33,947 nt of DNA from Oscillospiraceae bacterium (GCA_902795345.1 CADBKO010000031.1:1-33947); one strand, 5' to 3'; shown: positions 8,301 through 15,633, numbered from the stretch's first letter. Translations and numbers: made by a program. The notes: a model not told the origin generated them from the sequence alone.

Positions 8301-8548
8301 TCGTGGTTTCCTACAGCGGGGTGACGGAATGGCTGGTGGAGCACAGCGCGTGGATCTGCGTCGCGGAAGAAGGCGCGGCCTCCAACCAGTATAAGACCAA
8401 CTACCAGAGCCCGGGCGTGGGCAGCGGCACCGTCACCATCGCCGCTCCCGACAAGCCCGGCACCTATGAGCTGCGCTTCTTCGACGGTTACAGCTCCACC
8501 GAGCTGAATTTCGCAAAGCGGCTCACCATCGTCTTTACCGTCAGCTGA
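5315..8548 (+). CDS. SLH-anchored protein with papain-like core and four repeats
   Basis: An exported cell-surface protein of 1077 residues. AAGGAGGATGAACG precedes the ATG. Residues 1-24 form a signal peptide (KKRLMTLLLALTLLLSL, cut after VSA). Three S-layer homology modules follow (about 35-78, 86-140, 150-192; for example IINGFEDGTFRPKETLTRAQA) and would bind secondary wall polymer. Residues about 240-400 form a cysteine-peptidase-like domain: Cys253 in GNCYGM, His354 in GGHAIMGYD and Asp375 in VYDPNYP are in the right order for a C39/papain-type triad. A beta-rich region, a Gly/Ser linker (about 614-635) and four similar 104-residue repeats (669 to the end) complete it. Its target is unknown; a protease, isopeptidase or a binding protein with a dead core are possible. 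Monocistronic. Confidence 0.88.
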   Translation: MKKRLMTLLLALTLLLSLAVPVSAVDLNYKDKDEITYKEAVAVLSREGIINGFEDGTFRPKETLTRAQASTILTKILGGSPDGAADFSDVRPNAWYAGYVAYCAYNEIVAGLGDGTFNPEGKLTGTAWSKMLLTGLGYDAVKSGMQGSGWATNVASLASVEQLYNGISNFDPSQPVTRDEACQIAYNAMYDGQVPEPANDILAQLSYSFANTREAFSYPDPYCIPIEIFRLIYGNEIDAQVMYETFGTWGGNCYGMVSTAGILYQYGNGISPSDFNNRAAAPRYLSVTERNKTLSLTLTQFIEALHVTQLSEDLNEVKSRHMNDLGELVAAVKESRESGKAPVLVCVWGPEGGHAIMGYDVVEVSSSETHVLVYDPNYPMDYCYITLTGSGGNYTAWSYPITYDMIWSSSNGDISHIPYSDYFQGWQNRKGAVITSNMLFMTVSDDSTVYDEYGSVVAEIRDGSATVYRQDAYPMYNIGVLLDENGMPAAETTIWLPGHNYSVRHNGSGEFTVELTENEQTASVTTTASSVSMNVEDASAVRKVSIPAGEQGATYTIVVRSSMEEDGGPSSVTLSGTVSGSGVTAGSDHGRLVTDGADPNRDSLYVDGKTVYENQGGSGSGSGGGSSSGEGGASGPYDTGKGYNAPADPQERSGRGELPAVPATKGNSVQLSVSKTRFAPEEPIVISYSGVSQAQVDASAWICVADADAPSNQYKTNYESPGVGSGTVTIKAPYNDGTYEIRFFSGYSSTEENFDRSTVIRFTVERPELTKNVKLSVPKTLYAPEEPIVISYSGVTEWLVDHSAWICIADKGAASNHYKTNYQTPGVGSGTVTITAPFDEGEYELRFFDSYSSTEENLVEVLTIPFTVKHSELAKNVELHVDKTLFAPEEPIVISYSGVTEWLADHSAWICVAEKGAASNQYKTNYQSPGVGSGIVTIAAPFDEGEYELRFFDGYSSTELNLVKRLSIPFTVKHSELTKNVSMSIPKKNYAPGEDIVVSYSGVTEWLVEHSAWICVAEEGAASNQYKTNYQSPGVGSGTVTIAAPDKPGTYELRFFDGYSSTELNFAKRLTIVFTVS
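7319..8548 (+). repeat. Four tandem 312-bp coding repeats
   Basis: Units begin at 7319, 7631, 7943 and 8255, an exact spacing of 312 bases (104 residues); the last unit is slightly short. Each contains APEEPIVISYSGV or a close variant, SAWICVA, YKTNYQSPGVGSGTVTI and YELRFFDGYSSTE. The pattern is that of an Ig-like or beta-sandwich adhesive domain. Units 2-4 are closer to each other than to unit 1, which suggests stepwise duplication. Confidence 0.9.
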
Positions 8549-8624
8549 CAGGCTTTTCCCGCGGCTGCCGCCGGCGTTTCGGCGGCGGGGGAGAGGCGAA
8601 GGGAAAAAACGCCAAATAAAGAAT

Positions 8625-8667
8625 ACCGCGTTCGTTCCGGCGCACAGCTGGAACGAACGCGGTTTTT
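8625..8667 (+). terminator. Rho-independent terminator of S-layer gene
   Basis: ACCGCGTTCGTTCC (8625-8638) pairs with 8650-8663 across an 11-base loop, followed by TTTTT. Confidence 0.9.
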
Positions 8668-8680
8668 GCCTGTCAAAGGA

Positions 8681-8779
8681 TCAGTCCACAGGGATGGTGA
8701 ACACCTTCCGGGAGAAATTGTCGCAGATGTAGAGCGTGCCGCCGGAGACCATCATGCTGTCGTTGGAGCAAGGAACGTA
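8681..8779 (-). pseudogene. C-terminal remnant of an unidentified protein
   Basis: Read on the minus strand, about 32 codons before a TGA at 8681-8683 give a protein-like C-terminus (CSNDSMMVSGGTLYICDN, then SRKVFTIPVD) resembling the last blade of a beta-propeller. Upstream of about 8780 the frame loses coding character and no start is visible. I take it as a decayed fragment of a gene once convergent with the S-layer gene. The parent family is not identified. Confidence 0.4.
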
Positions 8780-8956
8780 ACAAGACAAGTAAAAAGAAAA
8801 ATGACGCTGTTTATCAGTGCCTGCGGCAGGGTCCCGGACAAAGCTGCCGGCAGCTCACCGGCTCTCGACGCGGCAGTTTGCCCGAGCGGTGAGGATCGTG
8901 ATCGCCGCGCCCTTTTCGGGAAAAAGTATACGGCAGATCCAGGAAACATCTTTCGC
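8780..8956. other. Non-coding stretch with nested inverted repeats
   Basis: Together with its flanks this lies in a 519-base gap between the S-layer and ppk2 genes. It holds CCTGC-G-GCAGG (8820-8830), a perfect 14-bp palindrome AGCTGCCGGCAGCT (8842-8855), and CTCACCGGCTC pairing with GAGCGGTGAG further on. I do not recognise a known riboswitch or RNA class, and no convincing gene is present. Confidence 0.35.
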
Positions 8957-8984
8957 TTTTCATCATGTTGTGGTATGGTATAGA
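8957..8984 (+). promoter_or_regulatory. Extended -10 promoter for ppk2
   Basis: TATAGA (8979-8984) is preceded by TGG, giving an extended -10; TTTTCA (8957-8962) lies 16 bases upstream. The predicted leader to the start at 9068 is about 77 bases. Confidence 0.45.
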
Positions 8985-9067
8985 AAACCGAAATGACGCC
9001 CCAGTGCGATGCCGCGATTGGCCCTGCAATAAAGATGCGTGGAATCATGGAATGTGAGGTAATCGAT

Positions 9068-10009
9068 ATGCCATTCAAGAAATACTGTTATGACGGCGAC
9101 CATCCCTTTAAGCTCTCCAAGTGCTCAACCGATGAAACCAGCCTCTGCGTTGACCGCCAGGACGCGGAAGCGAAGATGGCGGAGAACAACCGGCGCATTG
9201 ACGAGCTGCAGGCAAAGCTGTATGCCGAGAAGAAGGAGGGGGTCATCTTCCTCTTCCAGGCGATGGATGCGGCAGGAAAGGACGGCACGATCCGCGCGGT
9301 GCTGACCTGCCTTTCCCCTCATGGCGTGCATGAGGCCGCCTTCAAGGCGCCCAGCTCCGACGAGCTGGCCCATGACTATCTGTGGCGCGTGGCGGCGCAG
9401 GTGCCCGCCAAGGGGGAGATCGCCATCTTCAACCGTTCCCACTATGAAGACGTGCTCATCGGCAAGGTGAAGGAGCTCTACCGTTCCCAGGTCAACGCCC
9501 GGCGCATCGATCTCGACAAAGTCATCAAGCACCGGTACGAGGACATCCGGAACTTTGAGGAGTATCTTTACAGAAACAATGTGCGCACCGTGAAGATCTT
9601 CCTCAATGTGTCCAAGGAGGAGCAGGCCAAGCGCTTCCTGTCCCGCATCGAAGAGCCGGAGAAGAACTGGAAATTCAGCGGCAGCGACTATGAGGAGCGG
9701 GCCTATTGGGACGCCTACCAGGAGGCCTTTGAAAGCGCGATCAACGCCACATCGACGGAACACTGCCCCTGGTATGTCGTCCCGGCTGACCACAAGTGGT
9801 ATATGCGCTATGTGGTTTCCGAGATCATTCTGGCCACGCTGAAGGATATGGACCCCCAGTATCCGGAAGTGACGGAGGAACGGCTGGCCGCCTTTGCGAA
9901 ATATCGGGAAGAACTGCTGAAGGAGCTTCCGGAGGACTACGTTCCGAAACCGGCGAAGGACAAGAAAAAGAAAGACAAAAAGAAAAAGGCTTCCAAAAAG
10001 AACGGATAA
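9068..10009 (+). CDS. ppk2: Polyphosphate kinase 2 family enzyme
   Basis: This cytoplasmic enzyme transfers phosphate between polyphosphate and nucleotides. The 313-residue product carries the Walker A motif of the family (FQAMDAAGKDGTIRAVL) and the Walker B-like IAIFNRSHYEDVL, plus the lid region YRSQVNARRIDLDK. QAMDAAGKDGT is the form usual in class III PPK2, which can phosphorylate AMP and ADP; the class call is inference. The start at 9068 has GAGGT 7 bases upstream, whereas an earlier in-frame ATG-like start near 8993 has no such site. The C-terminus is a very lysine-rich tail (KDKKKKDKKKKASKK), perhaps for binding the polyanion. Monocistronic between its promoter and a perfect palindrome terminator. 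Confidence 0.93.
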   Translation: MPFKKYCYDGDHPFKLSKCSTDETSLCVDRQDAEAKMAENNRRIDELQAKLYAEKKEGVIFLFQAMDAAGKDGTIRAVLTCLSPHGVHEAAFKAPSSDELAHDYLWRVAAQVPAKGEIAIFNRSHYEDVLIGKVKELYRSQVNARRIDLDKVIKHRYEDIRNFEEYLYRNNVRTVKIFLNVSKEEQAKRFLSRIEEPEKNWKFSGSDYEERAYWDAYQEAFESAINATSTEHCPWYVVPADHKWYMRYVVSEIILATLKDMDPQYPEVTEERLAAFAKYREELLKELPEDYVPKPAKDKKKKDKKKKASKKNG

Positions 10010-10014
10010 GCATA

Positions 10015-10051
10015 CGACGGGCAGAGGATCCTCTGCCCGTCGCGTCTTTTT
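10015..10051 (+). terminator. Perfect palindrome terminator of ppk2
   Basis: CGACGGGCAGAGGA (10015-10028) pairs perfectly with 10029-10042, followed by CGTCTTTTT. It may also stop minus-strand transcripts from the glycyl radical enzyme gene. Confidence 0.85.
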
Positions 10052-10057
10052 CACTTG

Positions 10058-10077
10058 CTGAGCCGTTCCCGGCTCAG
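10058..10077 (-). terminator. Hairpin after glycyl radical enzyme gene
   Basis: CTGAGCCG (10058-10065) and CGGCTCAG (10070-10077) with a 4-base loop, 8 bases beyond the stop at 10086. There is no T-run on the minus strand, so it probably works with the larger palindrome next to it. Confidence 0.4.
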
Positions 10078-10085
10078 TGCTTCTG

Positions 10086-12530
10086 TTACAGGTTGTTCTC
10101 CGTCCGGGAGATCAGGTCATTCTGACAGTCCGTGCTAAGCTCCACAAAGTAGGCGCTGTAACCCGCGATCCGCACGATCAGGTCCTTGTATTCCTTCGGC
10201 GCCTTCTGGGCCGCGCGCAGCACGTCGGCGGAGACCACGTTGTACTGCACCTCCATGCCGCCGCTGGCAAAGTAGGCGTAGGTCATCTCCCGCAGCTTTT
10301 CGGAGCTGTCCTCGCCGTTGAGGGCCGAGGGATGGATTTTCAGGTTCACCGCAAGCCCGTCCATATACTTGGTGTGGTCGTAGCATACGGAGGATTCGAA
10401 CACCGCCGTGGGGCCGTTCCGGTCGCGGCCCTGCACCGGGGAAGCCGCATCTGCAATGGGCTGGCCCGTCTTCCGCCCGTCGGGCGTGGCCCAGGTGGTG
10501 TAGCCCTGGGTGACGTGGTCGGAAGCGCCGTACATGCCCGCCTTGTAGTTGTCGGTGCGGGTGCTGTAACACAGCTTGCAGGCATTGTAATAGGTGTCGG
10601 CGATCCACTTCATCTCCATGTCCGCATAGGGATCGGCGTTGCCGTAGTGAGGGACCTCGTGGATGATCTGCTGGCGCAGGACCTCGTAGCCCTCCCAGTT
10701 GGCCATCACCGCGTCGTAAAGCTCCCGGGTGGTGCAGCGCTTCTTGTCGAAGCACATGTACTTGATGGCGGTCAGGCTGTCTGCGATGGTGGCAAGGCCC
10801 GTGGCCGTGCCGCCGTAGGAATTGTATTTGCAGCCGCCCCAGGTGCAGTCCTTGCCGGACTCCATGCAGCCCTCCATGCTGATGGAGATGAGCACCTCTG
10901 TGCCGTGGTACTGCTGCAGAAGGTCCGTGTAGTTGTCGATGGAGACCTGGAGGGTCATGAGATAATCCACCATCTTCTTCATGGCCTCCCGGACCTCCTC
11001 GATGGAGTTCATCTCATACAGGAAGCCGGTGTGCAGGCGGCTCTGGGCGCCGTTGAAGGGGTTGCGGCCGTCGTTGATGGCCATGTCGAATACGACGCCG
11101 TAGTTCAGGCTGGAATAGGGGGCCGTGTTGCCGTTGGAGCAGGGATACTCCATGCCGGGTCCCACGATCTCCTGGCAGCCCAGTATGGCATACTGCCTGG
11201 CGTCCTCCAGGGTGTAGCCGTTCTCCCGCATGAGGCCGGGGATGATCACGTCGTCGTTCTGGAACAGGGGCAGGCCGCCCACCAGCTTCGTGGTCTCGAT
11301 GGCCAGCTCCCATAATTCCTTGGGCGTGGTCTTGCAGACGCGCATGGAGATGGTGGGGTCATGGAGCTTCAGGCGGGCGATGGATTCCAGCACCATGTAG
11401 CTGATGGGATTGGTGGCGTCCGTCCCGTCGCTCAGCTGCCCGCCGATGGTGGTGTGCTGATAGCTGTTGGCGCCGATCATGTGGACGAGGAGCTGGGGGC
11501 CGCCCGCATAGAGATTGTTGACCTTCAGGAAATAGGCGTCCACGATCTCCTGGGCCTGGTCCTCGGTGAGAAGGCCGTTTTCAATGTCGTGCTTGTACTG
11601 GGCATAGGTGAACTGGTCGAACCGCCCGATGGAAAAGGCCACACAGTTGTTGGCGTACATCAGCAGCGTATACATGAGGGATGCCTGGCAGGCCTCCCAG
11701 AAGGTGCGGGCCGGATTTACGGAGATCCAGTACAGACCGTCGGCCATCTTCTCCAGCTCCGCCTTGCGGGCGGGGTCGGCGCATGTTTTGGCCTTTTCCA
11801 GCACCGCGTCGCCGTAGCGGCGGATGTAGGTGGTGCAGGCGTCGCAGTTCATGACCACGGCGGAGTAGAACAGATACTTCCGGGAGTCGTCCCCCATGAT
11901 GTTGCCATAATGGGCGTCCAGCCAGTCCTGCGCCTGCTTCCGGATGGCGCCGTAGCCCACGTTGATGATCTTGTGGTGTCCGGCGATCAGGTGCCCGGGG
12001 CGGCAGCCGATCAGGTGCTTCATGAAGATGCTGTGCTTGGTAGCGCCCAGCTGCTTGAGCTCTTCCAGCCCTTCCGGGGCCCAGCCGTCGCCGCAGCAGT
12101 CAAAGGTGCGGCCCTTCCAGAAATCCTGTATGCTGCGGATGTTCTCCACGTCCTCGGGAGAGGCGCAGAGCCGCAGGTCTTCGGTTTCGGGATTGTGGTA
12201 CAGGCCGTCCTCCCGCAGGGTCCACTCGCCCTTGTCGATGCCTTCGATGATGAAGCCCAGGCCCTCACTGGCTTCGGGGTGATGGGGATGACTGCTCATA
12301 TAGCGCCCGCGGTTGCCCACGAGAACGTCGTCGTCCTCCACCCGCAGCGTCAGGTTCTCGGCCAAATACTGGAGCTGGCGGGCACTCTGGATGATGGGAA
12401 TGGTGTTCAGGTCTTTTTTGCGGGCCTCCGTGGCGAGCATGGCATGCTCGGAGTCCAGCCGGATCACGCGGTTGCGGATGGCTTCCCGCTGGCGCTGGAT
12501 GCGTGGGGTAATGGCTTTGAACGGATACAT
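10086..12530 (-). CDS. Glycyl radical enzyme, eliminase-like, substrate unknown
   Basis: An 814-residue member of the pyruvate formate-lyase/glycerol dehydratase superfamily, which uses a stored glycyl radical and a thiyl radical for oxygen-sensitive cleavage or elimination. The radical site is Gly790 in IAGYSAYF near the C-terminus. The thiyl cysteine is Cys452 in ILGCQEIVGPG, with Glu454 at the place of the general base in the GCVE motif of dehydratases, decarboxylases and CutC. The residues after it (IVGPGMEYPCSNG) differ from the usual GCVEP, so I cannot assign a substrate. ATG 12530 follows AAAGGAGGA; a longer frame to 12665 would run through the promoter. No radical-SAM activase is encoded in the window, so activation must come from elsewhere. 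The neighbours are BKACE and MoaF-like genes. Confidence 0.92.
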   Translation of the reverse strand: MYPFKAITPRIQRQREAIRNRVIRLDSEHAMLATEARKKDLNTIPIIQSARQLQYLAENLTLRVEDDDVLVGNRGRYMSSHPHHPEASEGLGFIIEGIDKGEWTLREDGLYHNPETEDLRLCASPEDVENIRSIQDFWKGRTFDCCGDGWAPEGLEELKQLGATKHSIFMKHLIGCRPGHLIAGHHKIINVGYGAIRKQAQDWLDAHYGNIMGDDSRKYLFYSAVVMNCDACTTYIRRYGDAVLEKAKTCADPARKAELEKMADGLYWISVNPARTFWEACQASLMYTLLMYANNCVAFSIGRFDQFTYAQYKHDIENGLLTEDQAQEIVDAYFLKVNNLYAGGPQLLVHMIGANSYQHTTIGGQLSDGTDATNPISYMVLESIARLKLHDPTISMRVCKTTPKELWELAIETTKLVGGLPLFQNDDVIIPGLMRENGYTLEDARQYAILGCQEIVGPGMEYPCSNGNTAPYSSLNYGVVFDMAINDGRNPFNGAQSRLHTGFLYEMNSIEEVREAMKKMVDYLMTLQVSIDNYTDLLQQYHGTEVLISISMEGCMESGKDCTWGGCKYNSYGGTATGLATIADSLTAIKYMCFDKKRCTTRELYDAVMANWEGYEVLRQQIIHEVPHYGNADPYADMEMKWIADTYYNACKLCYSTRTDNYKAGMYGASDHVTQGYTTWATPDGRKTGQPIADAASPVQGRDRNGPTAVFESSVCYDHTKYMDGLAVNLKIHPSALNGEDSSEKLREMTYAYFASGGMEVQYNVVSADVLRAAQKAPKEYKDLIVRIAGYSAYFVELSTDCQNDLISRTENNL

Positions 12531-12636
12531 CCCTGTCTCACTCCTCCTTTGCAGTCTGCCGATCCGTCTGCGGGACCGGGGCGAAGGGGCGCGTCCTTCG
12601 GCGTCACCCCGTACAGTTTCTATTGCTCCACAATGA

Positions 12637-12665
12637 ATTATATACAAGTGAAATGGCCGATGCAA
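12637..12665 (-). promoter_or_regulatory. Promoter of glycyl radical enzyme gene
   Basis: On the minus strand TTGCAT (12660-12665), 17-base spacer, perfect TATAAT (12637-12642). It implies a leader of about 100 bases, which contains a CGAAGG/CCTTCG hairpin, and shows the enzyme can be expressed apart from the BKACE gene. Confidence 0.7.
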
Positions 12666-12710
12666 CCATATTCGGGAGATCGCGGGGCTGATTATGCGGT
12701 ATTGCCTTAA

Positions 12711-12738
12711 CCCTGCCGGACAGTCAAAGCCGGCAGGG
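12711..12738 (-). terminator. Hairpin after BKACE gene
   Basis: CCCTGCCGG (12711-12719) pairs with CCGGCAGGG (12730-12738), 85 bases past the BKACE stop. The T-content after it on the minus strand is low, so termination may be partial. Confidence 0.4.
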
Positions 12739-12822
12739 TCTGTCGTCTGTGTTTATAAAGCCATCTCCCCGGAGCCCGGGGGCGGGCGGCCCCCGCTGCG
12801 GTTTCCGGCGGCCGGAATACCC

Positions 12823-13776
12823 CTATGCCAGACCGTAGAGCTTTCGTGCTTCGGCCTGGGACGCGATGGGCCGCCCCACATCCCGCGCGATGTCCCGGAC
12901 CTGCCGGATCAGGTCCAGGTTCCCGGGCTTATCCTGGGGATCGAAATGCATCTCAAGCCCGGTCTTGATATGCCCGCCCAATTCGATGGCGCGCCGAAGC
13001 AGCTCATAATGCTCTCCCTCAAGCTGGCTGCCTGCGCCCCATACGGAGATGAACCAGGGGAGCTTCACCTCCGAACGCTCCAGGATATCCAGGTAGTAGT
13101 ACAGGCTTTCCACCGTCGGAGGCGCGCCGGCAGTGTTGACGGGCTGCATGGCGGTCAGGCCGTAGTCCCCGATGAAATACAGGTCGATCGTGGAGCCCTT
13201 GGGGGATCTGCCGTGCTTAACGTAATGCAGCGCGGTGCGGAGGTATCCCGTCTCATACACGCCCCAGACGCAGCCGAGCTGATTCCGCTGGCATAAGGCC
13301 ACCTGCCGGTTGATAACGGCGTTATCGTTGTTGTAGGGGATCCCGCTCAGGTCTCCCTTTTCATCGGAAGCGAGGACCAGATTGACCGAGCCGGGGTCCA
13401 CGACGCAGACCTCCATGTTCGCTTCGCGGGCGAGGAACTCCGCATGCTCCAGCCCGCATGCCTTCGGATCGAAGGGGTCCAGGGCGGAGCCCGTGGAATA
13501 CCAGAAGACGTCCGGGTATTTTTCCAGCACGGGCTTCCAGGATCTCAGGTAGTCGTCCGCGGCCTCTCTCCCGTGAAGGGCGATGTTTGTGTTGTGGGCG
13601 TGGATGGCCGTTGCGCCGGCCTCCCAGCAGCGGATGGCCTCTGCCGTGATCTCCCCGTACTCGGTGGGAATGTTGGGATTATACATCTTGGAGCGCACGC
13701 CGTTGATGTGCGCCTCGATCATGACCGGCGTGTCCCAGCAGGGCGTTCTTGATTCAAGGGCGGCAAATCTGCTCAT
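12823..13776 (-). CDS. BKACE-family beta-keto acid cleavage enzyme (DUF849)
   Basis: A 317-residue TIM-barrel enzyme of the family of 3-keto-5-aminohexanoate cleavage enzyme (Kce). These Zn enzymes condense a beta-keto acid with acetyl-CoA and split it into acetoacetate and a new CoA ester. Visible signatures are MIEAHINGV near the N-terminus, AGATAIHAHN with the HxH zinc ligands, and the barrel pieces WYSTG, EVCVVDPGSVN and GLEMHFDP. The start at 13776 (MSRFAALESR) has AAAGG upstream; a longer start at 13842 would extend into the upstream hairpin. It lies 81 bases downstream of the MoaF-like gene and upstream of the glycyl radical enzyme, on the same strand. The substrate is unknown: the family covers many beta-keto acids, and no lysine-fermentation genes are nearby. 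Confidence 0.87.
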   Translation of the reverse strand: MSRFAALESRTPCWDTPVMIEAHINGVRSKMYNPNIPTEYGEITAEAIRCWEAGATAIHAHNTNIALHGREAADDYLRSWKPVLEKYPDVFWYSTGSALDPFDPKACGLEHAEFLAREANMEVCVVDPGSVNLVLASDEKGDLSGIPYNNDNAVINRQVALCQRNQLGCVWGVYETGYLRTALHYVKHGRSPKGSTIDLYFIGDYGLTAMQPVNTAGAPPTVESLYYYLDILERSEVKLPWFISVWGAGSQLEGEHYELLRRAIELGGHIKTGLEMHFDPQDKPGNLDLIRQVRDIARDVGRPIASQAEARKLYGLA

Positions 13777-13813
13777 TTTTCCAGCCTTTCTCTGTGTTTT
13801 TGCAGGGATACGA

Positions 13814-13843
13814 CGTGAAGGGGGATTTCCGTCCCCCTTCACG
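13814..13843 (-). promoter_or_regulatory. Intercistronic hairpin, MoaF-like to BKACE
   Basis: A 12-bp perfect stem, CGTGAAGGGGGA (13814-13825) against 13832-13843, loop TTTCCG, lies in the gap between the two genes. No T-tract follows on the minus strand, so it probably sets differential mRNA stability or partial termination. Confidence 0.5.
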
Positions 13844-13857
13844 ATTATCCATGCCTG

Positions 13858-15582
13858 TCAGGGCGTATAGTATTTCAGGATATCCAGCTTCCCCGCGTTC
13901 CGGCCGAAGGCGCCGATGGAGGACATGCTGGTCATCTTAGCCTCCCCGAAGCCGAGGCCGTAGAAGATGCCGCAGTCATGCATAGTGCGCAGGTTCATCA
14001 GCACCGTGCCCTGGCCGCCGGCGGAGGTCTCCTCCACCCAGCTCATGATGTAGCAGTCGCTGCGGAGCTTCACGTATTCGCAGGGGGAGGACCACACCAT
14101 GCCGCCGTTCTGATCGTCCAGATAGATCGTCCAGGAATAGGCCCAGGGGGAGGTGTAGACATGCATGGAGGTGAGCCCGTTCTCGCCGCCGGAGTAGTTC
14201 CAGGTGAAGGCCTGGCCCACCAGGTCCGTGGTGCGGGTGTGGCGCAGCCGCTCGGGGGGCGTGATCCCCTCTGATTCCATCACGCCGAAGTACAGATCGT
14301 AGCCCACTTCCCGGTTGGCGTAGCCGTTGCCGATCTTGGAGTGGAACACGGTGGCCAGGCCGTTGCGGAAGTCCACGGCGGCGGTGATGCCCCGGCCGTA
14401 GTCCGAGCCGGTCTGCACATGGGCGAACATGATGAGGTCCTCGTCCGGCTCAAAGGATTTGTAGGTCTCGTCGTGCCAGGCACGCTTGCCTACCTCCCGC
14501 CAGCGCAGGGTACTGAGCCCGGTGAACTGGTACTGCCAGGCCGGTCCGTTGTCCATGCGCAGGGTGATCTCCCTGCCGATGAGGTAGTGGCTGTCCGGCA
14601 TGGAGTTGCCGGAGGGCATGATGGTCTCGTCTACGATGGGGAAGGCGTGGGGCTTTTTCCCCGCGTTTTTGGCCTCCGCTTCCGTGATGTCGGGATACTG
14701 GCCGTGGACACGGTAGATCCCCCGGTCGCCCTTCTTTAGTCCCTCGCCCTCCTTGACCGCCTGGGGGAAGACTTCCGGATTCGTTTTGCCGCCGTAGTCC
14801 GTGAACTTGCTGAAGGTGGCCAGCTGACCGGCCATCTCGCCCTTGGCGGAGAAGATGCGCCAGTCCAGAGCGTCCTTTTCGTCAAAGCCCAGGCGCGTGC
14901 CCACTTCCTCCATGCGGAAGAGGTCGATGGCAGCCAGAACGAAGGTGCCGGAGAACTCCGCCTCGTTCCTGGCATAGATGAACTGCTCGTCGTTGATCTT
15001 GATGTAGTCGGAAGGGAAGGCGACGGTGATGCCGCCGTCCGGCGCGGTGAGCTGCACCATGGTGGAGTAATAGCAGGAATTGGAGACGATCAGCAGCTTT
15101 TCCCCGCAGTCGTCCGTCCAGACGATGCCTTTGTTTTCAAAGCGGTTGGTAAAGCCGTGCCGGGCTGTCGGCGCCTTGCCCTTTCCGGCAGCGTAGCCGA
15201 AGTAGACTTCCCGCCGGGATTCCCGGGCTTCCGGGCAGGCCGGATCGCTGAACCACACCTCGAATACGGTGGCCAGCCCGGTTTTCCGGTCCAGGATCAG
15301 GTGGAAGGAGGTCCCGGTCTCAGGCAGGAGGCAGCTGACCAGAAGCAGACCGCGCAGCTCGGAAGCCCCATATGCGGTCTCCGTGGGTGCGCCTCCGTCG
15401 ATGGAAAGCTGCAGCTTGCCCTTCCGGAAACGATAGTCCAGCCTGGGCCCCTTGTCCGTTACGATGGTGAGAGAAGTTCCCGCCAGCTTGGGACCGGCCC
15501 CCGCCTGGATCGGCGCAGGCGCGCCCGCCAGCTTTTTCTGAATGTACTCGGGCGTCAGTTTCGTATACGCTGTTCTGAACAT
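13858..15582 (-). CDS. MoaF-like protein with two tandem modules
   Basis: A 574-residue protein built from two related halves, each with lipocalin-like barrel motifs of the MoaF family. The first half has RLDYRF, GLATVFEVWF and VYFGYA. The second has AWQYQF, GLATVFHSKIG, YDLYFGVM, then FTWNYSGG, SWTIYLDD and YIMSWVEET. MoaF was named for molybdenum cofactor clusters, but its reaction is not established, and small-molecule binding is the usual guess. The start at 15582 has AAAGGAG 8-9 bases upstream; a longer frame to 15618 would include that site. It is the first gene after a perfect TTGACA/TATACT promoter and leads into the BKACE gene. No molybdopterin gene is nearby, so a role in the neighbouring catabolic reactions is more likely. 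Confidence 0.75.
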   Translation of the reverse strand: MFRTAYTKLTPEYIQKKLAGAPAPIQAGAGPKLAGTSLTIVTDKGPRLDYRFRKGKLQLSIDGGAPTETAYGASELRGLLLVSCLLPETGTSFHLILDRKTGLATVFEVWFSDPACPEARESRREVYFGYAAGKGKAPTARHGFTNRFENKGIVWTDDCGEKLLIVSNSCYYSTMVQLTAPDGGITVAFPSDYIKINDEQFIYARNEAEFSGTFVLAAIDLFRMEEVGTRLGFDEKDALDWRIFSAKGEMAGQLATFSKFTDYGGKTNPEVFPQAVKEGEGLKKGDRGIYRVHGQYPDITEAEAKNAGKKPHAFPIVDETIMPSGNSMPDSHYLIGREITLRMDNGPAWQYQFTGLSTLRWREVGKRAWHDETYKSFEPDEDLIMFAHVQTGSDYGRGITAAVDFRNGLATVFHSKIGNGYANREVGYDLYFGVMESEGITPPERLRHTRTTDLVGQAFTWNYSGGENGLTSMHVYTSPWAYSWTIYLDDQNGGMVWSSPCEYVKLRSDCYIMSWVEETSAGGQGTVLMNLRTMHDCGIFYGLGFGEAKMTSMSSIGAFGRNAGKLDILKYYTP

Positions 15583-15633
15583 ATGATTTCTCCTTTCCCG
15601 CTCATCGCGTGCTGACAAAGAATATTATGATTC

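Noticed and set aside
5255..8344. A 1029-codon open frame antisense to the S-layer gene
   Set aside because: It mirrors the codon phase of a GC-rich gene with signal peptide, SLH modules and repeats; its product is a Gly/His/Val/Asp-rich mixture with no start signals.
7319..8548. The regular repeats as a CRISPR or satellite array
   Set aside because: The 312-bp period is one protein domain with codon-level variation inside an intact gene.
12530..12665. A start for the glycyl radical enzyme at 12665
   Set aside because: The extension covers the TATAAT promoter and the ribosome binding site of ATG 12530.
10077..12710. Two plus-strand frames of 412 and 449 codons opposite the glycyl radical enzyme
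   Set aside because: Antisense shadows; the radical and thiyl motifs lie on the minus strand.
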